Assembly (NCBI GenBank): GCA_016342585.1
Contig: JAEINK010000022.1
Location: 1 to 64,000, forward strand
From: Spirochaetales bacterium
Lineage (GTDB): Bacteria > Spirochaetota > Spirochaetia > UBA9216
Direction of reading: 5' to 3'
Length of the DNA: 64,000 nt
Below the pieces are notes generated by a model. The model did no database searches, had not been told where the DNA came from, and saw only the letters and a program-made list of their open reading frames with translations. The position numbers and the translations under genes are program-made. This document shows positions 1 through 9,401 of the stretch, piece after piece; position 1 is the stretch's first letter; every line of letters begins with the position of its first letter.

Positions 1-77
1 TGAATGCCATGGGTCCGAATGTTGCCGGTGTTATCGGTTCCGCTATTGCGGCCGGAGTACTCCTTTCCCTTAACTAA
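1..77 (+). CDS. Sodium-translocating decarboxylase beta subunit, C-terminal fragment
   Basis: Only the last 24 residues are in the window, read in the frame starting at base 3 and ending with TAA at 75-77. The tail contains AMGPNVAGVIGSAIAAGVLL, which matches the very conserved C-terminal end of the membrane beta subunit of oxaloacetate/glutaconyl/methylmalonyl-CoA decarboxylase sodium pumps (OadB/GcdB/MmdB). In that family the subunit couples decarboxylation of the biotin-bound carboxyl group to sodium export across the inner membrane. Which decarboxylase it belongs to cannot be told from this fragment. A strong terminator follows at 108-139, so it is the last gene of its operon. Confidence 0.85.
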   Translation, partial: NAMGPNVAGVIGSAIAAGVLLSLN

Positions 78-107
78 GACCATTCTTTTACATAAACAAG
101 TAATATT

Positions 108-139
108 AGGCACCGTTTTTTTATGCGGTGCCTTTTTTT
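108..139 (+). terminator. Rho-independent terminator after the decarboxylase beta subunit
   Basis: A perfect 8-bp stem (AGGCACCG at 108-115 with CGGTGCCT at 126-133) is followed by a T run. It ends transcription 30 bases after the stop codon of the preceding gene. Confidence 0.9.
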
Positions 140-484
140 ATTAATTTAATACTTCAGCGCCCCGACACTCCCCTATTTGAAACAGTCTATACCCTATGGG
201 TCCAAGAGATAGAGGTCGCAGGCTCCTGGTCTGAAAATGGTTCCGGGCCTATCACTATTCATCCCGCAACCCCTGCTGTTCCTGCACTAACCGAACCAGT
301 CCCGGCTGTTGATAAAATAACAATATGTATAAAAACATCAGACCCGGATCATAAAAGTACTGTAATATCATGGTCGCCGGGCAAAAGCGGTAAGCTTCTT
401 GTTATTGGCAATGATGTTCTGTATTACGCTTTAGATATAGATTATTCAAATAGAGGATTGGTCACAGAGGAGGGTAAGCTTTGA
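128..484 (+). CDS. Doubtful open frame, possible coding remnant
   Basis: An open frame of 118 codons follows the terminator. Its only ATG lies inside the 3' arm of the terminator hairpin and it has no ribosome binding site, so it is unlikely to be translated as it stands. The middle reads like real protein (Pro/Val-rich, then SWSPGKSGKLLVIGND), so it could be the surviving 3' part of a deleted gene. No family is recognised. It runs convergent to the LysM gene at 554. Apart from this frame I see nothing in 140-553. Confidence 0.25.
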   Translation: MPFFINLILQRPDTPLFETVYTLWVQEIEVAGSWSENGSGPITIHPATPAVPALTEPVPAVDKITICIKTSDPDHKSTVISWSPGKSGKLLVIGNDVLYYALDIDYSNRGLVTEEGKL

Positions 485-553
485 AGGTTTGGGTATAAAA
501 ACAGAACGGCATGGCACCCGAGAACCGAAGCTCCCTCAGGCGCTTTATATGTT

Positions 554-1372
554 TTATAACCTCGGGGCCTTTCCGGGGTCAACAGGCTCTCCATCCTTGT
601 ACACAAAGAAAAAAGCTTTTGCCTGACCTTCATGAGGATTTACACCCAGTCGCCCAATCTCCATGCCGGGAAACACCGAATCGCCCACATTAACCAGACA
701 AAGATCATTTCCGCCATAAGCATATACATGTGTATCTGCCGATTTAACAATTATCAGCTTGTTATAACCCCTGTAGGGAGCTACCCAGATAACGTCACCG
801 GTAGAGACAGAGAAAACAGGATCTCCAGGATTACCTGAAAACTGCTCTCCTTTGAGTTTTCCAGTCAACTTGCTCCTACTTCCCGGATGGGGCCAAAAAT
901 AGCTGTCAGGCCCATCCTTAGGTCCCGAGGGGGATGTTCCAGGACCTTCAGTTCCAGATCCACCAGGCTCACCAGAGGGAGGATCCGGGGGAACAGGCAC
1001 CGGTGCACTTACGATATGGTCATCACTGACTGGTATCTGCAAGGTCTCTCCGGCAAGTAGAATCGTCGATTCTGTCCTGTCATTGTACTCAAGCAGTTCA
1101 GCCAGGGAAACACCGACTGTCCTGGAAATACCATAATAGGTATCCCCGGGTTTAACTTCATAGGTCCCCGGAATCTTCAGAACCTGATCAACACGAAGAA
1201 CAGAGCCCTCTTCCAGGCCATTATGGGTCAAAAGGAGCTCAACCGGAACATCATAGATAAGAGCGATCCCATAGAATGTATCTCCGGTTTTCACTTTATA
1301 CTCCGATTGTGCACCAGCTGTGAAAGAAAGGAGAAAAATTGTTAATATTAGTAAAAAGGTTTGTCTATTCAT
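554..1372 (-). CDS. Exported double-LysM protein with degenerate LytM (M23-like) domain
   Basis: 272 residues. A signal peptide (about residues 1-21, ending TAGAQ) sends it to the periplasm. Two LysM peptidoglycan-binding domains follow (about 23-69 and 70-114; both carry the YxVKxGDTxYGI start). Then comes a Pro/Gly/Ser-rich linker (about 120-155) and a C-terminal LytM/M23-like domain. The zinc ligands of active M23 endopeptidases (HxxxD and HxH) are not visible; the positions read GEQFSGNPGD and KAFFFVYKDG. The C-terminal domain is therefore probably non-catalytic, like NlpD/EnvC-type activators of amidases. The role in cell-wall remodelling is inferred. Its own promoter is at 1419-1448. 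Confidence 0.85.
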   Translation of the reverse strand: MNRQTFLLILTIFLLSFTAGAQSEYKVKTGDTFYGIALIYDVPVELLLTHNGLEEGSVLRVDQVLKIPGTYEVKPGDTYYGISRTVGVSLAELLEYNDRTESTILLAGETLQIPVSDDHIVSAPVPVPPDPPSGEPGGSGTEGPGTSPSGPKDGPDSYFWPHPGSRSKLTGKLKGEQFSGNPGDPVFSVSTGDVIWVAPYRGYNKLIIVKSADTHVYAYGGNDLCLVNVGDSVFPGMEIGRLGVNPHEGQAKAFFFVYKDGEPVDPGKAPRL

Positions 1373-1418
1373 AACTTTGTACTCTCTTCATCGGCTGACT
1401 GAAGTATAAAATCAAGCA

Positions 1419-1448
1419 ATTATAGGCTTATAAAAGAATTTGAATCAA
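1419..1448 (-). promoter_or_regulatory. Sigma-70-type promoter for the LysM gene
   Basis: On the minus strand, TTGATT (1443-1448) and a perfect TATAAT (1419-1424) are separated by 18 bases, about 45 bases upstream of the LysM start codon. Confidence 0.65.
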
Positions 1449-1477
1449 GAGACCGACCAAAGAGTCGAAATACGATT

Positions 1478-1761
1478 TCACTTAAAGACAGGAGTTCTCA
1501 ATAAGATAATCGATATAACCTTTTGTCTCAGCATCATGGCTTTAATATCCCTTTGCTTATTTACCCATTGATAAAGAGTTATAACTTTTTGCTTTTCATC
1601 CTGGTTCAATAACGGCGCATTAACTCAGATATTTTTACCAATTTGTCAGCCACTTTACTGATATTTTTCTTTACTGATTGTGATTTAAATGTGATTCCTG
1701 AAGATTTACGATTACCACGGATAGAGCCTGGTCATATTATTTGATACCACCAGACCTGGTT
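1478..1761 (-). pseudogene. Frameshifted coding remnant, family not recognised
   Basis: Reading the minus strand from 1761, short stretches of protein-like sequence continue across at least two frame changes: NQVWWYQII, then PGSIRGNRKSSGITFKSQSV continuing to ISELMRRY, then LLNQDEKQKVITLYQWVNKQ continuing to a TGA at 1478-1480. The pieces are Lys/Gln-rich and in the right order for one gene, but there is no intact frame or start. I do not recognise the family. The rest of 1373-1830 holds only the LysM promoter. The remnant sits next to tRNA genes, a common place for integrations to decay; that link is inference. Confidence 0.4.
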
Positions 1762-1830
1762 AATATTACGTTTTTCAGCAAAAAGAGTGAATTTTCATTC
1801 TAAACACTTACAATACAACGACTTAAATAG

Positions 1831-1903
1831 TCGGGCTGGGCGGATTTGAACCGCCGGCCTCACCGTCCCGAACGGCGCGCGCTAGCCCCTGCGCTACAGC
1901 CCG
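1831..1903 (-). tRNA. tRNA-Pro (CGG)
   Basis: The minus strand folds as a 73-base cloverleaf. The 7-bp acceptor stem is CGGGCTG/CAGCCCG and the D arm is GCGC/GCGC. The anticodon stem is CGCCG/CGGTG with loop TTCGGGA (anticodon CGG). The T arm is GGCGG-TTCAAAT-CCGCC and the discriminator is A. The CCA end is not encoded. It lies downstream of the tRNA-Asp terminator, so it probably has its own promoter, which I could not identify. Confidence 0.93.
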
Positions 1904-1950
1904 ATTGAATCTTTTTTAAAACACGACCTCGATAAGATCCGTTTTAAAGG

Positions 1951-1987
1951 CAAAAAAAAGTCCCGAAAGAATAAATCTTTCGGGACT
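1951..1987 (-). terminator. Rho-independent terminator after tRNA-Asp
   Basis: A 12-bp perfect inverted repeat (1959-1970 with 1976-1987) is followed on the minus strand by a T run (complement of 1952-1958). It begins 3 bases after the end of tRNA-Asp and separates it from tRNA-Pro. Confidence 0.9.
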
Positions 1988-1989
1988 TT

Positions 1990-2063
1990 CGGGAGCGACG
2001 GGACTCGAACCCGCGGTCCTCGGCTTGACAGGCCGATGCGATAACCAGCTTCGCCACGCCCCC
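1990..2063 (-). tRNA. tRNA-Asp (GTC)
   Basis: The minus strand gives a 74-base cloverleaf. The acceptor is GGGGGCG/CGCTCCC with one G-U pair and the D arm is GCGA/TCGC. The anticodon stem is TCGGC/GCCGA with loop CTGTCAA (anticodon GTC). The T arm loop is TTCGAGT and the discriminator is G. CCA is not encoded. A promoter lies at 2076-2104 and a terminator directly follows, so it is a single-gene unit. Confidence 0.95.
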
Positions 2064-2075
2064 TTGGTGAGACAG

Positions 2076-2104
2076 AAGATATACCGTATAAAAAATATTG
2101 TCAA
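2076..2104 (-). promoter_or_regulatory. Promoter of tRNA-Asp
   Basis: On the minus strand, a perfect TTGACA (2099-2104) and TATCTT (2076-2081) are separated by 17 bases, 12 bases before the mature tRNA start. Confidence 0.7.
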
Positions 2105-2175
2105 CTAATTTATAAAAACTTTTTCAAGATTTTTTACATTTTTCTTTACGCATCAAATTCAGGTTAAAAACCCCT

Positions 2176-2204
2176 TTGACACTCCCCTCCGGTCATGTTA
2201 AAGT
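2176..2204 (+). promoter_or_regulatory. Promoter of the parvulin-type chaperone gene
   Basis: TTGACA (2176-2181), a 17-base spacer and TAAAGT (2199-2204). The far-upstream ATG at 2195 lies inside this promoter, which supports the start at 2270. Confidence 0.6.
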
Positions 2205-2269
2205 TGCACAATTACAGGTCTATGAAAATATATGTTTTAAAGACCCTATTCAGTGCAAAAGGATTATCC

Positions 2270-3841
2270 ATGGCATCAAAGAGTGACAAAAACGGACTTC
2301 ATCTGGTGGATGAGAAACATAAAGAAAAAAAACCCACCAAAAACAGATTCATGTTCGCAGGAAGTATCGCGATCCTGGTTCTTATAGTAGTAACTTTTAT
2401 TGGAGCACCCGCAATCGGAAGCTTCTCTTCAACATCCAACAGGCTGATCTTCGGATACTATGACGGGGAACCAATTGAATACAGGTCTGACAACTATTTT
2501 GCCAGACAGCAGGTGGCTATTGCTGAGCAGTATCAGCAGAATATGAGTAACGACGATTCTACTGGGTTTAACCTTGAGTTTCAGCGTTTTCAGATCTGGA
2601 GACAGGCTTTTGAACAGACAGCAACGCATATAGCGCTTCTGTCCATGGCTGAAAAATCCGGTGTTTCCTTTACCGAAGATCAGATTGACAATGAGGTTGT
2701 CACAAACGGGCCCTACATGGGAAGTGATGGCCTTTTTGATGAAAATCGATATCTGGAGACATCCAATACCCTTAGAAAAACAAATAGAACTTTTGTAACC
2801 GAATCTATGGTGAAAAACGAGGCTGTTAGTCAGATCTTTACTTCCAAAATCTCTACCGGCGAAAAAGAGTTCATAAAAACGATGAGCTCTCCGGAACGAA
2901 AGTTTCGTTATGCTGTTTTTCCCTATTCTGAATATCCTGCCGAGATCATTACCGATTACGCACAGGAAAACAGTTCACTTTTCAAAAAAATCAGTTTAAG
3001 TAGAATCGCTCTTTATGAAAGTGAAGAGGATGCTTTGGCAATTTATGCCGCGATAACTGCCGATCCTTCCCTCTTTGAAGAGGAAGCACGGAATAAATCC
3101 CAGGACTCATTTGCTTCTAAAGGTGGAGCAATGGGATCTTATGCTAATCATGAACTAAGATCATTCTTCGACAAAACCGAGGATCTCGACAGGATAATGG
3201 ATATGAAGGCTGGGGAAATCAGTGATCTTGTTGTGAATGAAGATGGCTGGTTCATTTATCGATGTGATGAGCCCGCTGTTTCAATAGATTTAGAAAATTC
3301 CGAAGAGTTGGACAGTGTCAGGATTTATATCCAAAGGTATGAAAGAGGTCAGATGGAAGATTATTTTACGGCTCAGGGAACATCCTTTGCTGCTAAAGCC
3401 TCAAGCCAGGAATCATCCTTTGTTGAAGCCGCGAACGAGATGAAAATCTCTTATCATGACACGGATTTCTTTCCTGTTATTTATGGAAATATTGGATTTT
3501 CGTTTTATGGTACGGAGTTCCCCCTCTTTAAAGGCATTTCAGTCTCGGATGGCGATACGACACTTCAGTATACGAAATCTGATATAAATGTTCTTGAAAC
3601 CATGGCAGCTCTCTCAATCGAAGCTCCCATATCGGCTCCTCTTATTCTCGATGAAGCGGTTGTTGTTTTACAGCTTCTTGAAGAACAGGATGCCCCCGAG
3701 GATTCAACAGCCAATACTGATTTCTATTATGACTATGCAATCGGCTCCTGGAAGGAGAATCAGCTGTCAGAGGGTCTGCTTACCTCAGATAAACTGATTG
3801 ATAACTTTTACGAGGAGTTCGGGAAACTTATTAGTGAATAA
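2270..3841 (+). CDS. Membrane-anchored PpiC/SurA-type peptidyl-prolyl isomerase
   Basis: 523 residues from ATG 2270, which has an AAAGGA site just upstream; the frame is open back to 2195, but that ATG is inside the promoter. A charged N-terminus and one membrane segment (about residues 28-48) anchor it, with the rest periplasmic. A SurA/PpiD-like helical N-domain follows, then a parvulin rotamase domain (about 245-350, with GGAMGSYANHEL and MKAGEISDLV), then a long C-terminal region. The family isomerises Xaa-Pro bonds and helps fold outer-membrane and secreted proteins. PpiD-like topology is more likely than soluble SurA. The stop overlaps the next gene by 8 bases if that gene starts at GTG 3834. 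Confidence 0.85.
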   Translation: MASKSDKNGLHLVDEKHKEKKPTKNRFMFAGSIAILVLIVVTFIGAPAIGSFSSTSNRLIFGYYDGEPIEYRSDNYFARQQVAIAEQYQQNMSNDDSTGFNLEFQRFQIWRQAFEQTATHIALLSMAEKSGVSFTEDQIDNEVVTNGPYMGSDGLFDENRYLETSNTLRKTNRTFVTESMVKNEAVSQIFTSKISTGEKEFIKTMSSPERKFRYAVFPYSEYPAEIITDYAQENSSLFKKISLSRIALYESEEDALAIYAAITADPSLFEEEARNKSQDSFASKGGAMGSYANHELRSFFDKTEDLDRIMDMKAGEISDLVVNEDGWFIYRCDEPAVSIDLENSEELDSVRIYIQRYERGQMEDYFTAQGTSFAAKASSQESSFVEAANEMKISYHDTDFFPVIYGNIGFSFYGTEFPLFKGISVSDGDTTLQYTKSDINVLETMAALSIEAPISAPLILDEAVVVLQLLEEQDAPEDSTANTDFYYDYAIGSWKENQLSEGLLTSDKLIDNFYEEFGKLISE

Positions 3842-5564
3842 AGATGAACCGGCTTCGGCCGGACCATTTCCCGGAGCCGAACTTGTAGCGGTTTCCGGGG
3901 GTATGAGTGTTAAATATCTAAACCGATATTTATATTCATCCCTTAACCCTGAAGCCGGAGCTGAACGGAGGGCAGTAAATCTGCCCCTCGCCTCCGGCTT
4001 TATTTATATCCTGACTTCTCCCCTGCTCTTCTACGGGGTAAATACCTTAATTTCAAGATGTCCTCCAAAGAGTACTTTCATTTATCTTGAACTTAACCCC
4101 GAACTCGCGAGATTTACCCGGCATTATTATAAACAACGAACTGACAAACAGGATAGCTTCAAGATGGTTGAAAACACGAAGGAACTCCTTAGACATCTTG
4201 ACTCGATAGATCTATCTAAGTACCGACATGTAGAGCTTCTATCACTCTCCGGTGGCTACGCCCTCTCTCCGAAGGAGTACACAAGGGCAAAAGATTATGC
4301 AAACGCACTGGTAAGAACCTTCTGGAGCAACAGGGCTACACTCGTTCAGATGGGGAGATTATGGGTGGATAATCTTTTTACAAACCTTTCCTCCATCCCA
4401 TCCTCCGTACCTTTAAAGAGTTTTTTCACACAAAAACCTCTCCTTGTCACCGGAGCCGGAGAGTCATTGGAGCAGACTATCGATGAAATATCCTGTATAA
4501 GGGCCGATATATTCATTCTGGCTGTCGATACGGCCATTCCGGTACTTTCAGACGCCGGAATCATACCGGACGCCGTCATAGCCCTTGAGGGACAGCATGC
4601 CAATATCTATGATTTTTATGGAAACCTTTCGATTCCCCTTATCTGTGATTTAACAGCTTCGCCCTCCCTTTTACATCAATATCAGGGAGCTGTATCATTC
4701 ATCCTTTCACGCTTTGATCGGATAAATCTTTTTGAACACTTAAACAAAGAAGGCATATCACTACCCGAAATCCCCCCCCTTGGATCGGTAGGTGTGGCCG
4801 CTCTTCATGTGGGCATGAACCTTACAGAGGGGCCGGTTTTCTTCTCCGGGCTCGATTTTTCTTTCAGGCCCGGTAAGACCCACTCTCGTTCAGCACCATC
4901 AATAAAGGCAATCCTGAACCGCATAGAGAAAACAAAATCGGTCATAAACTTTAGCCATGGCTTTGAACCTCCTGTCCACAGGGTGAAAGGAAAAGAGGGT
5001 AATGAACTCCTTACGACACCCAACCTCTCGGTTTATGCCGCTCTTCTGGGCAACTTCAATCAGTCCGGCAGACTTTTTGATATCGGAAAAACAGGAATCC
5101 ATCTGGATGTTCACAGAGGAGATATCGAAACACTTAAAGAGGCTGTCAGAAAAGCACCCTATCCTCTTCCCGATTCTTTTTTTAACACAGATGATAAATA
5201 TACGAACTCAAAAGATCCTGAAGTTACTGAAAACCCGAATTATCCTGTAAATCACCAAAAAATGTCATTTTATGTGAACAGCAGCTCAACAGCAGATTCT
5301 GAAACCCTTCAAAATTTCATGATTTCAGAATCAGAGAAACTGGAGGAATTCATAAGAGATGGATATCTCTGGCTGGCTGGAGAGAGAACAGATAAATTGG
5401 AAGATAAAATAAAAACGAAAATCAGCAGACTGGATTACCTGGCTATATCGTTTCCTGACAGAAAAGGATTCAATGACAACAACCCGGAGTTGAATGAAAG
5501 CTATTTGAAGCGGCTCCTGACCCACGCCGCAAGACTGAAGGCCAGAATCACCAATAACTCCTGA
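3834..5564 (+). CDS. MptE-like DUF115 protein, probable motility/flagellin glycosylation factor
   Basis: 576 residues from GTG 3834, which overlaps the preceding stop (GTGAATAA). A TTG at 3798 would add 12 residues, and ATG 3903 is a third option. The central 6-hydroxymethylpterin-pyrophosphokinase MptE-like (DUF115) domain is clear: LLVTGAGESLEQTIDEIS, ILAVDTAIPVLSDAGIIPD, then GSVGVAALHVGM and FFSGLDFSF. In bacteria with polar or periplasmic flagella, related Maf proteins transfer nonulosonic-acid-type sugars to flagellin. That role here is inferred from family and lineage. There is no signal peptide, so it is cytoplasmic. Coupling to a periplasmic chaperone gene is unexplained. Confidence 0.75.
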   Translation: MNKDEPASAGPFPGAELVAVSGGMSVKYLNRYLYSSLNPEAGAERRAVNLPLASGFIYILTSPLLFYGVNTLISRCPPKSTFIYLELNPELARFTRHYYKQRTDKQDSFKMVENTKELLRHLDSIDLSKYRHVELLSLSGGYALSPKEYTRAKDYANALVRTFWSNRATLVQMGRLWVDNLFTNLSSIPSSVPLKSFFTQKPLLVTGAGESLEQTIDEISCIRADIFILAVDTAIPVLSDAGIIPDAVIALEGQHANIYDFYGNLSIPLICDLTASPSLLHQYQGAVSFILSRFDRINLFEHLNKEGISLPEIPPLGSVGVAALHVGMNLTEGPVFFSGLDFSFRPGKTHSRSAPSIKAILNRIEKTKSVINFSHGFEPPVHRVKGKEGNELLTTPNLSVYAALLGNFNQSGRLFDIGKTGIHLDVHRGDIETLKEAVRKAPYPLPDSFFNTDDKYTNSKDPEVTENPNYPVNHQKMSFYVNSSSTADSETLQNFMISESEKLEEFIRDGYLWLAGERTDKLEDKIKTKISRLDYLAISFPDRKGFNDNNPELNESYLKRLLTHAARLKARITNNS

Positions 5565-5604
5565 TTATGCTCAGACGAAAACAACACTCAGTCTTCGATT
5601 GAAC

Positions 5605-7416
5605 TTAATCGTCATGCTCCGCTTTTAGAACAGAGAGAAAGGCGGACTGAGGCAATTCAACATTCCCTACCATTTTCATTCGCTTCTTACCCTCTTTCTG
5701 CTTCTCAAGAAGTTTTCTCTTTCTGGAAATATCGCCACCATAACATTTGGCAGTCACATCCTTTCTCAAGGCAGTGATCGTCTCACGGGAGATGATACTG
5801 TTACCGATAGCGCCCTGTATAGGTATTTTAAACTGATGCTTGGGGATTTCATCCCTGAGCTTCTTACAAACCTTTCTTGCCCTGCTCACTGCGCTCTCAC
5901 GGTAAACCAGCTGGGAAAGGGCGTCAACCACATTGCTGTTCAGAAGGATATCCAGCTTGACCAGATCTGTTACCCTGAAATCGATAATATCATAATCAAA
6001 GGAGGCATACCCCCGGCTTACTGATTTCAATCGATCATAGAAATCAAAGAGAACATCAGCCAACGGCATCTCATACACAAGCTCAACCCGCTTCTCATCC
6101 AGATAGGTCATTTCCGTCTGTATCCCCCGCTTCTCAAGACAGAGGTTTATTATATTTCCCAAATAGTCGGTTGGTGTAATAATTGAGGCCTTGATGAAAG
6201 GTTCTTCGGCCATCTGAACCGTAGTGGAATCCGGATATTCAGAAGGATTGTCTATAAATACAACCTCACCACTGCTCATAGTAATACGATACCTGACCGA
6301 AGGAGCCGTTAAAACAATTGAAAGACCGAATTCCCGTTCGATTCTCTCCTGCACAACCTCCAGGTGAAGAAGTCCAAGAAACCCACATCTGAATCCAAAA
6401 CCGAGGGCAACCGAGGCATCTTTCTCATACATGAGGGAGGCATCGTTCAATTTCAGCTTTTCAATGGCAGAAAATAGTTCCTGATAATCATCTGCATTCA
6501 CGGGGTAGATCGAAGAAAAAACTACGGGTTTCACCTCTTTAAATCCGGCAAGTGGTGCATCAGCAGGATTAGCCTCGTCTGTAACCGTATCACCAACTCG
6601 GATATCCGAGATGTTTTTGATTCCGGCAATAAAATACCCTACATCGCCGGCATTAATCCCCTTGGGAGCAGATTCAAGACCAACCCTGAATATTCCTGTC
6701 TCTTCAACTTTGTAAGTTGAATTGGATGCCATCACCCGGATATTTTGACCAGGTTTCAGTTTTCCATCGAATATCCTGATATGTACAATAACACCACGAT
6801 AGGGGTCATAGTGAGAATCAAAAATTAATGCCTTTAAAGGATCATCTTGCGAACCAGTAGGCTCAGGGACATGGGCGACAATAGCCTCAAGAACATCATC
6901 AACACCAAAACCGGTTTTTGCTGAAACCTGAACAGCCATCTCGGAATCGAGGCCTAGATCATGATCGATCTGATGTTTTACCATGGGGATATCTGCACTG
7001 GGAAGATCGACCTTGTTGATAACAGGAATTATTTCAAGGTCATGCTCCAAAGCCATATACATATTAGCAAGGGTCTGAGCTTCAACCCCCTGACTTGCAT
7101 CGATAAGCAGGATAGCTCCTTCACAGGAGGAGATAGCCCGGGAAACTTCATATGAAAAATCCACATGTCCGGGAGTATCTACAAGATTGAGTTCGTATAC
7201 AGTCCCGTCCTTACTTGTAAAAGGAACAGTAACAGCCTGAGATTTAATTGTAATTCCACGTTCCCTTTCGATATCCATACTATCCAGAACCTGTTCCTGC
7301 ATGTTTCTGTCGGATACGATATGAGCCCGTTGTATAAAACGGTCTGCCAGGGTTGATTTACCATGATCTATGTGAGCAATTATACAAAAATTGCGAATAT
7401 TCTTTTGTGACGCCAT
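5605..7416 (-). CDS. lepA: Elongation factor 4 (LepA), ribosome back-translocating GTPase
   Basis: 603 residues, the usual LepA length. The G1 motif AHIDHGKS lies near residue 14, with G3 DTPGHVDFSYEV and G4 NKVD, then the EF-G-like domains and the LepA-specific C-terminal domain (about 490-600, ending in KMVGNVELPQSAFLSVLK). In the family it binds ribosomes, promotes back-translocation and supports initiation or assembly under ionic stress. It acts in the cytoplasm and at the membrane. It is convergent with the MptE-like gene, with 40 bases between stops and no clear hairpin. Confidence 0.98.
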   Translation of the reverse strand: MASQKNIRNFCIIAHIDHGKSTLADRFIQRAHIVSDRNMQEQVLDSMDIERERGITIKSQAVTVPFTSKDGTVYELNLVDTPGHVDFSYEVSRAISSCEGAILLIDASQGVEAQTLANMYMALEHDLEIIPVINKVDLPSADIPMVKHQIDHDLGLDSEMAVQVSAKTGFGVDDVLEAIVAHVPEPTGSQDDPLKALIFDSHYDPYRGVIVHIRIFDGKLKPGQNIRVMASNSTYKVEETGIFRVGLESAPKGINAGDVGYFIAGIKNISDIRVGDTVTDEANPADAPLAGFKEVKPVVFSSIYPVNADDYQELFSAIEKLKLNDASLMYEKDASVALGFGFRCGFLGLLHLEVVQERIEREFGLSIVLTAPSVRYRITMSSGEVVFIDNPSEYPDSTTVQMAEEPFIKASIITPTDYLGNIINLCLEKRGIQTEMTYLDEKRVELVYEMPLADVLFDFYDRLKSVSRGYASFDYDIIDFRVTDLVKLDILLNSNVVDALSQLVYRESAVSRARKVCKKLRDEIPKHQFKIPIQGAIGNSIISRETITALRKDVTAKCYGGDISRKRKLLEKQKEGKKRMKMVGNVELPQSAFLSVLKAEHDD

Positions 7417-7503
7417 GTCGGCATCCTATAGGATTATCCTAACATTTTCAATCCATCACGGGAGGGTTCCACCCGGAGAGAGGAAAACTGTATTAAATTA
7501 TCT

Positions 7504-9396
7504 TTAGCCATCCAGGAGAGCTCTCATCCTCATGAGAACATCTTCTGGAACGAGCGGTTTTGGAATAAAGGAGATTTCGGGAGTGTCAGGTTCCCTTTCA
7601 CGGATTACACTCTCAGAAAAACCGCTTATCATAATAAAAAGCATCTTCGGATACTCCCGTCCCAGGCGGAGCATCAATTGAACACCATTCAAATAGGGCA
7701 TGAGGAAATCGGTTATAACCAGCTTGATATCCGGTTCCCGTTCACAGATAAGGAGGGCCTCACCAGCATTTTCAACACCAAGCGGTCGGTATCCCGCCTG
7801 GGCCAGAGTTTTTATCAGGATTCCCCTTATGTCGGCATCATCTTCAACAACCAGGATCGTTTCATCACCGGACAGATCCCCGGCCGGTATATGAGGAACA
7901 CTATTCTCCCGTATATCTCCAATTCGCAGGGGCAGAAATATCCTGAAAACAGTACCCTTATTCGTCTCGCTTTCAAGCTTTATGTATCCACCACTCTGCC
8001 GGATAATTCCATAAGCCGATGAAAGGCCCAGACCCGTTCCCTTATATTCCGGTTTCGTTGTAAAGAAGGGTTCAAAAATCTTCTCCTGAACCTCCGGCTC
8101 AATGCCGGTTCCCGTATCTGTTACATAAATCTCAATATATTCACCCGCAGGAATTTGACCCATTATGGATGGCTCAGCCCCATCCATTTCCCGGTTGGCC
8201 GTACCTATCACAAGGTTTCCACCACCGGGCATGGCATCCCGGGAGTTTACCGCAAGGTTTATTAAAACCTGCTCAAGCATCCCCGGATCGGCAAAAATCA
8301 TTGAGTTTTCAGCACCGGTATAAAAACGGATAACGATCTCTTCGCCGATCAATCGGCGGACCATATTTTCAAGCTCGGAAATAAGTGAATTTACCTCAAA
8401 ATATTCAGGTTTAAGATCCTGTCTGCGACTGAAGTTCAACAGTTGGCGCGTCAGGTTTGCCGCTTTTTTAGCAGCGGACTGAATTCCCGATATCTCCAGG
8501 GCTATATCTTCACCATCCTCGGATTTCTCCTTAAGCATGACCGTATACCCCTGAATTATTGTCAAAACATTGTTAAAATCATGGGCTATACCACCTGAAA
8601 GCCGCCCCACAGCCTCGAGCTTCTGGGACTGCCGAAACATCTCTTCAAGTTGCCGCTGTTCCGTATTATCCTGAAGGTAACCAATTATTCCAACCAACTC
8701 TCCGGAAGGGTCAAACTGCCCCATAAAGTTACCGACAACATGGATGGTTCTGCCGCTCCGGGTTCTCATACTCCTTTCAGTAAGAAGCATCTGATTTTTA
8801 TTGGCCACCTCAGATACAAAGGATTTCCCCTCCTGAGTATCCGAAAATATTTTTGAAAGGCTTACACCCGCGGCTTCCAGAGGAGTTGTGAAATCTAACA
8901 TTTCAGAAAAGGCAGAATTACAGGTTATTACAACCCCCTCCCTGTCGGCAATAAAGTTGGCAGAGAGATCATCTTCAAAAAACTTTTTATATTCATCCTC
9001 AGAGGCTTTTAGTTTCAGTTCCATCTGATGACGGTATATCGCCATATCGAGGGAAAGCCTTAATTCACGGGAGACAATTGGTTTGACAAGATAACCGAAG
9101 GGGAGAAGCCCCCGCTTCTCCTCAGCAGAGAGATCATCCAGAAAGGCGGTAATCAAAACTACCGGTATATTATGCTCTTCTCTGATCATTCCTGCCGCAT
9201 TCAGACCATTTATCTTTCCTTTCAGATCCAGATCCATCAATACAATTTCAGGATCGATCTTTGTTATATTTTTTATGAGTTCTTCTGCAGACGAATATAC
9301 AGCGATTGGATTATAACCGAATTTTCTAACCTGGAATTCCAGGTCAAGGGCAACGATTCGATCCTTTTCCACGATAACAAGGTTTGGACTTCCCAT
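7504..9396 (-). CDS. Hybrid sensor kinase: REC-PAS-HisKA-HATPase-REC
   Basis: 630 residues from ATG 9396 (a TTG one codon upstream is less likely). Order: receiver domain (about 1-120; phospho-Asp in VLMDLDLKG), PAS domain (about 135-250), HisKA with [13 protein letters not shown], HATPase_c with N box [13 protein letters not shown] and GTGLGLSSA, and a second receiver (about 510-628; [11 protein letters not shown]). There is no membrane segment, so it senses a cytoplasmic signal or is driven by phosphotransfer to its first receiver. It is last in a run of three signalling genes and starts 5 bases after the regulator at 9402. The signal is unknown. Confidence 0.92.
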   Translation of the reverse strand: MGSPNLVIVEKDRIVALDLEFQVRKFGYNPIAVYSSAEELIKNITKIDPEIVLMDLDLKGKINGLNAAGMIREEHNIPVVLITAFLDDLSAEEKRGLLPFGYLVKPIVSRELRLSLDMAIYRHQMELKLKASEDEYKKFFEDDLSANFIADREGVVITCNSAFSEMLDFTTPLEAAGVSLSKIFSDTQEGKSFVSEVANKNQMLLTERSMRTRSGRTIHVVGNFMGQFDPSGELVGIIGYLQDNTEQRQLEEMFRQSQKLEAVGRLSGGIAHDFNNVLTIIQGYTVMLKEKSEDGEDIALEISGIQSAAKKAANLTRQLLNFSRRQDLKPEYFEVNSLISELENMVRRLIGEEIVIRFYTGAENSMIFADPGMLEQVLINLAVNSRDAMPGGGNLVIGTANREMDGAEPSIMGQIPAGEYIEIYVTDTGTGIEPEVQEKIFEPFFTTKPEYKGTGLGLSSAYGIIRQSGGYIKLESETNKGTVFRIFLPLRIGDIRENSVPHIPAGDLSGDETILVVEDDADIRGILIKTLAQAGYRPLGVENAGEALLICEREPDIKLVITDFLMPYLNGVQLMLRLGREYPKMLFIMISGFSESVIREREPDTPEISFIPKPLVPEDVLMRMRALLDG

Positions 9397-9401
9397 CAAA
9401 T

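Noticed and set aside
1916-2104. 62-codon frame on the minus strand
   Set aside because: It runs across tRNA-Asp and its terminator; the RNA gene explains the sequence.
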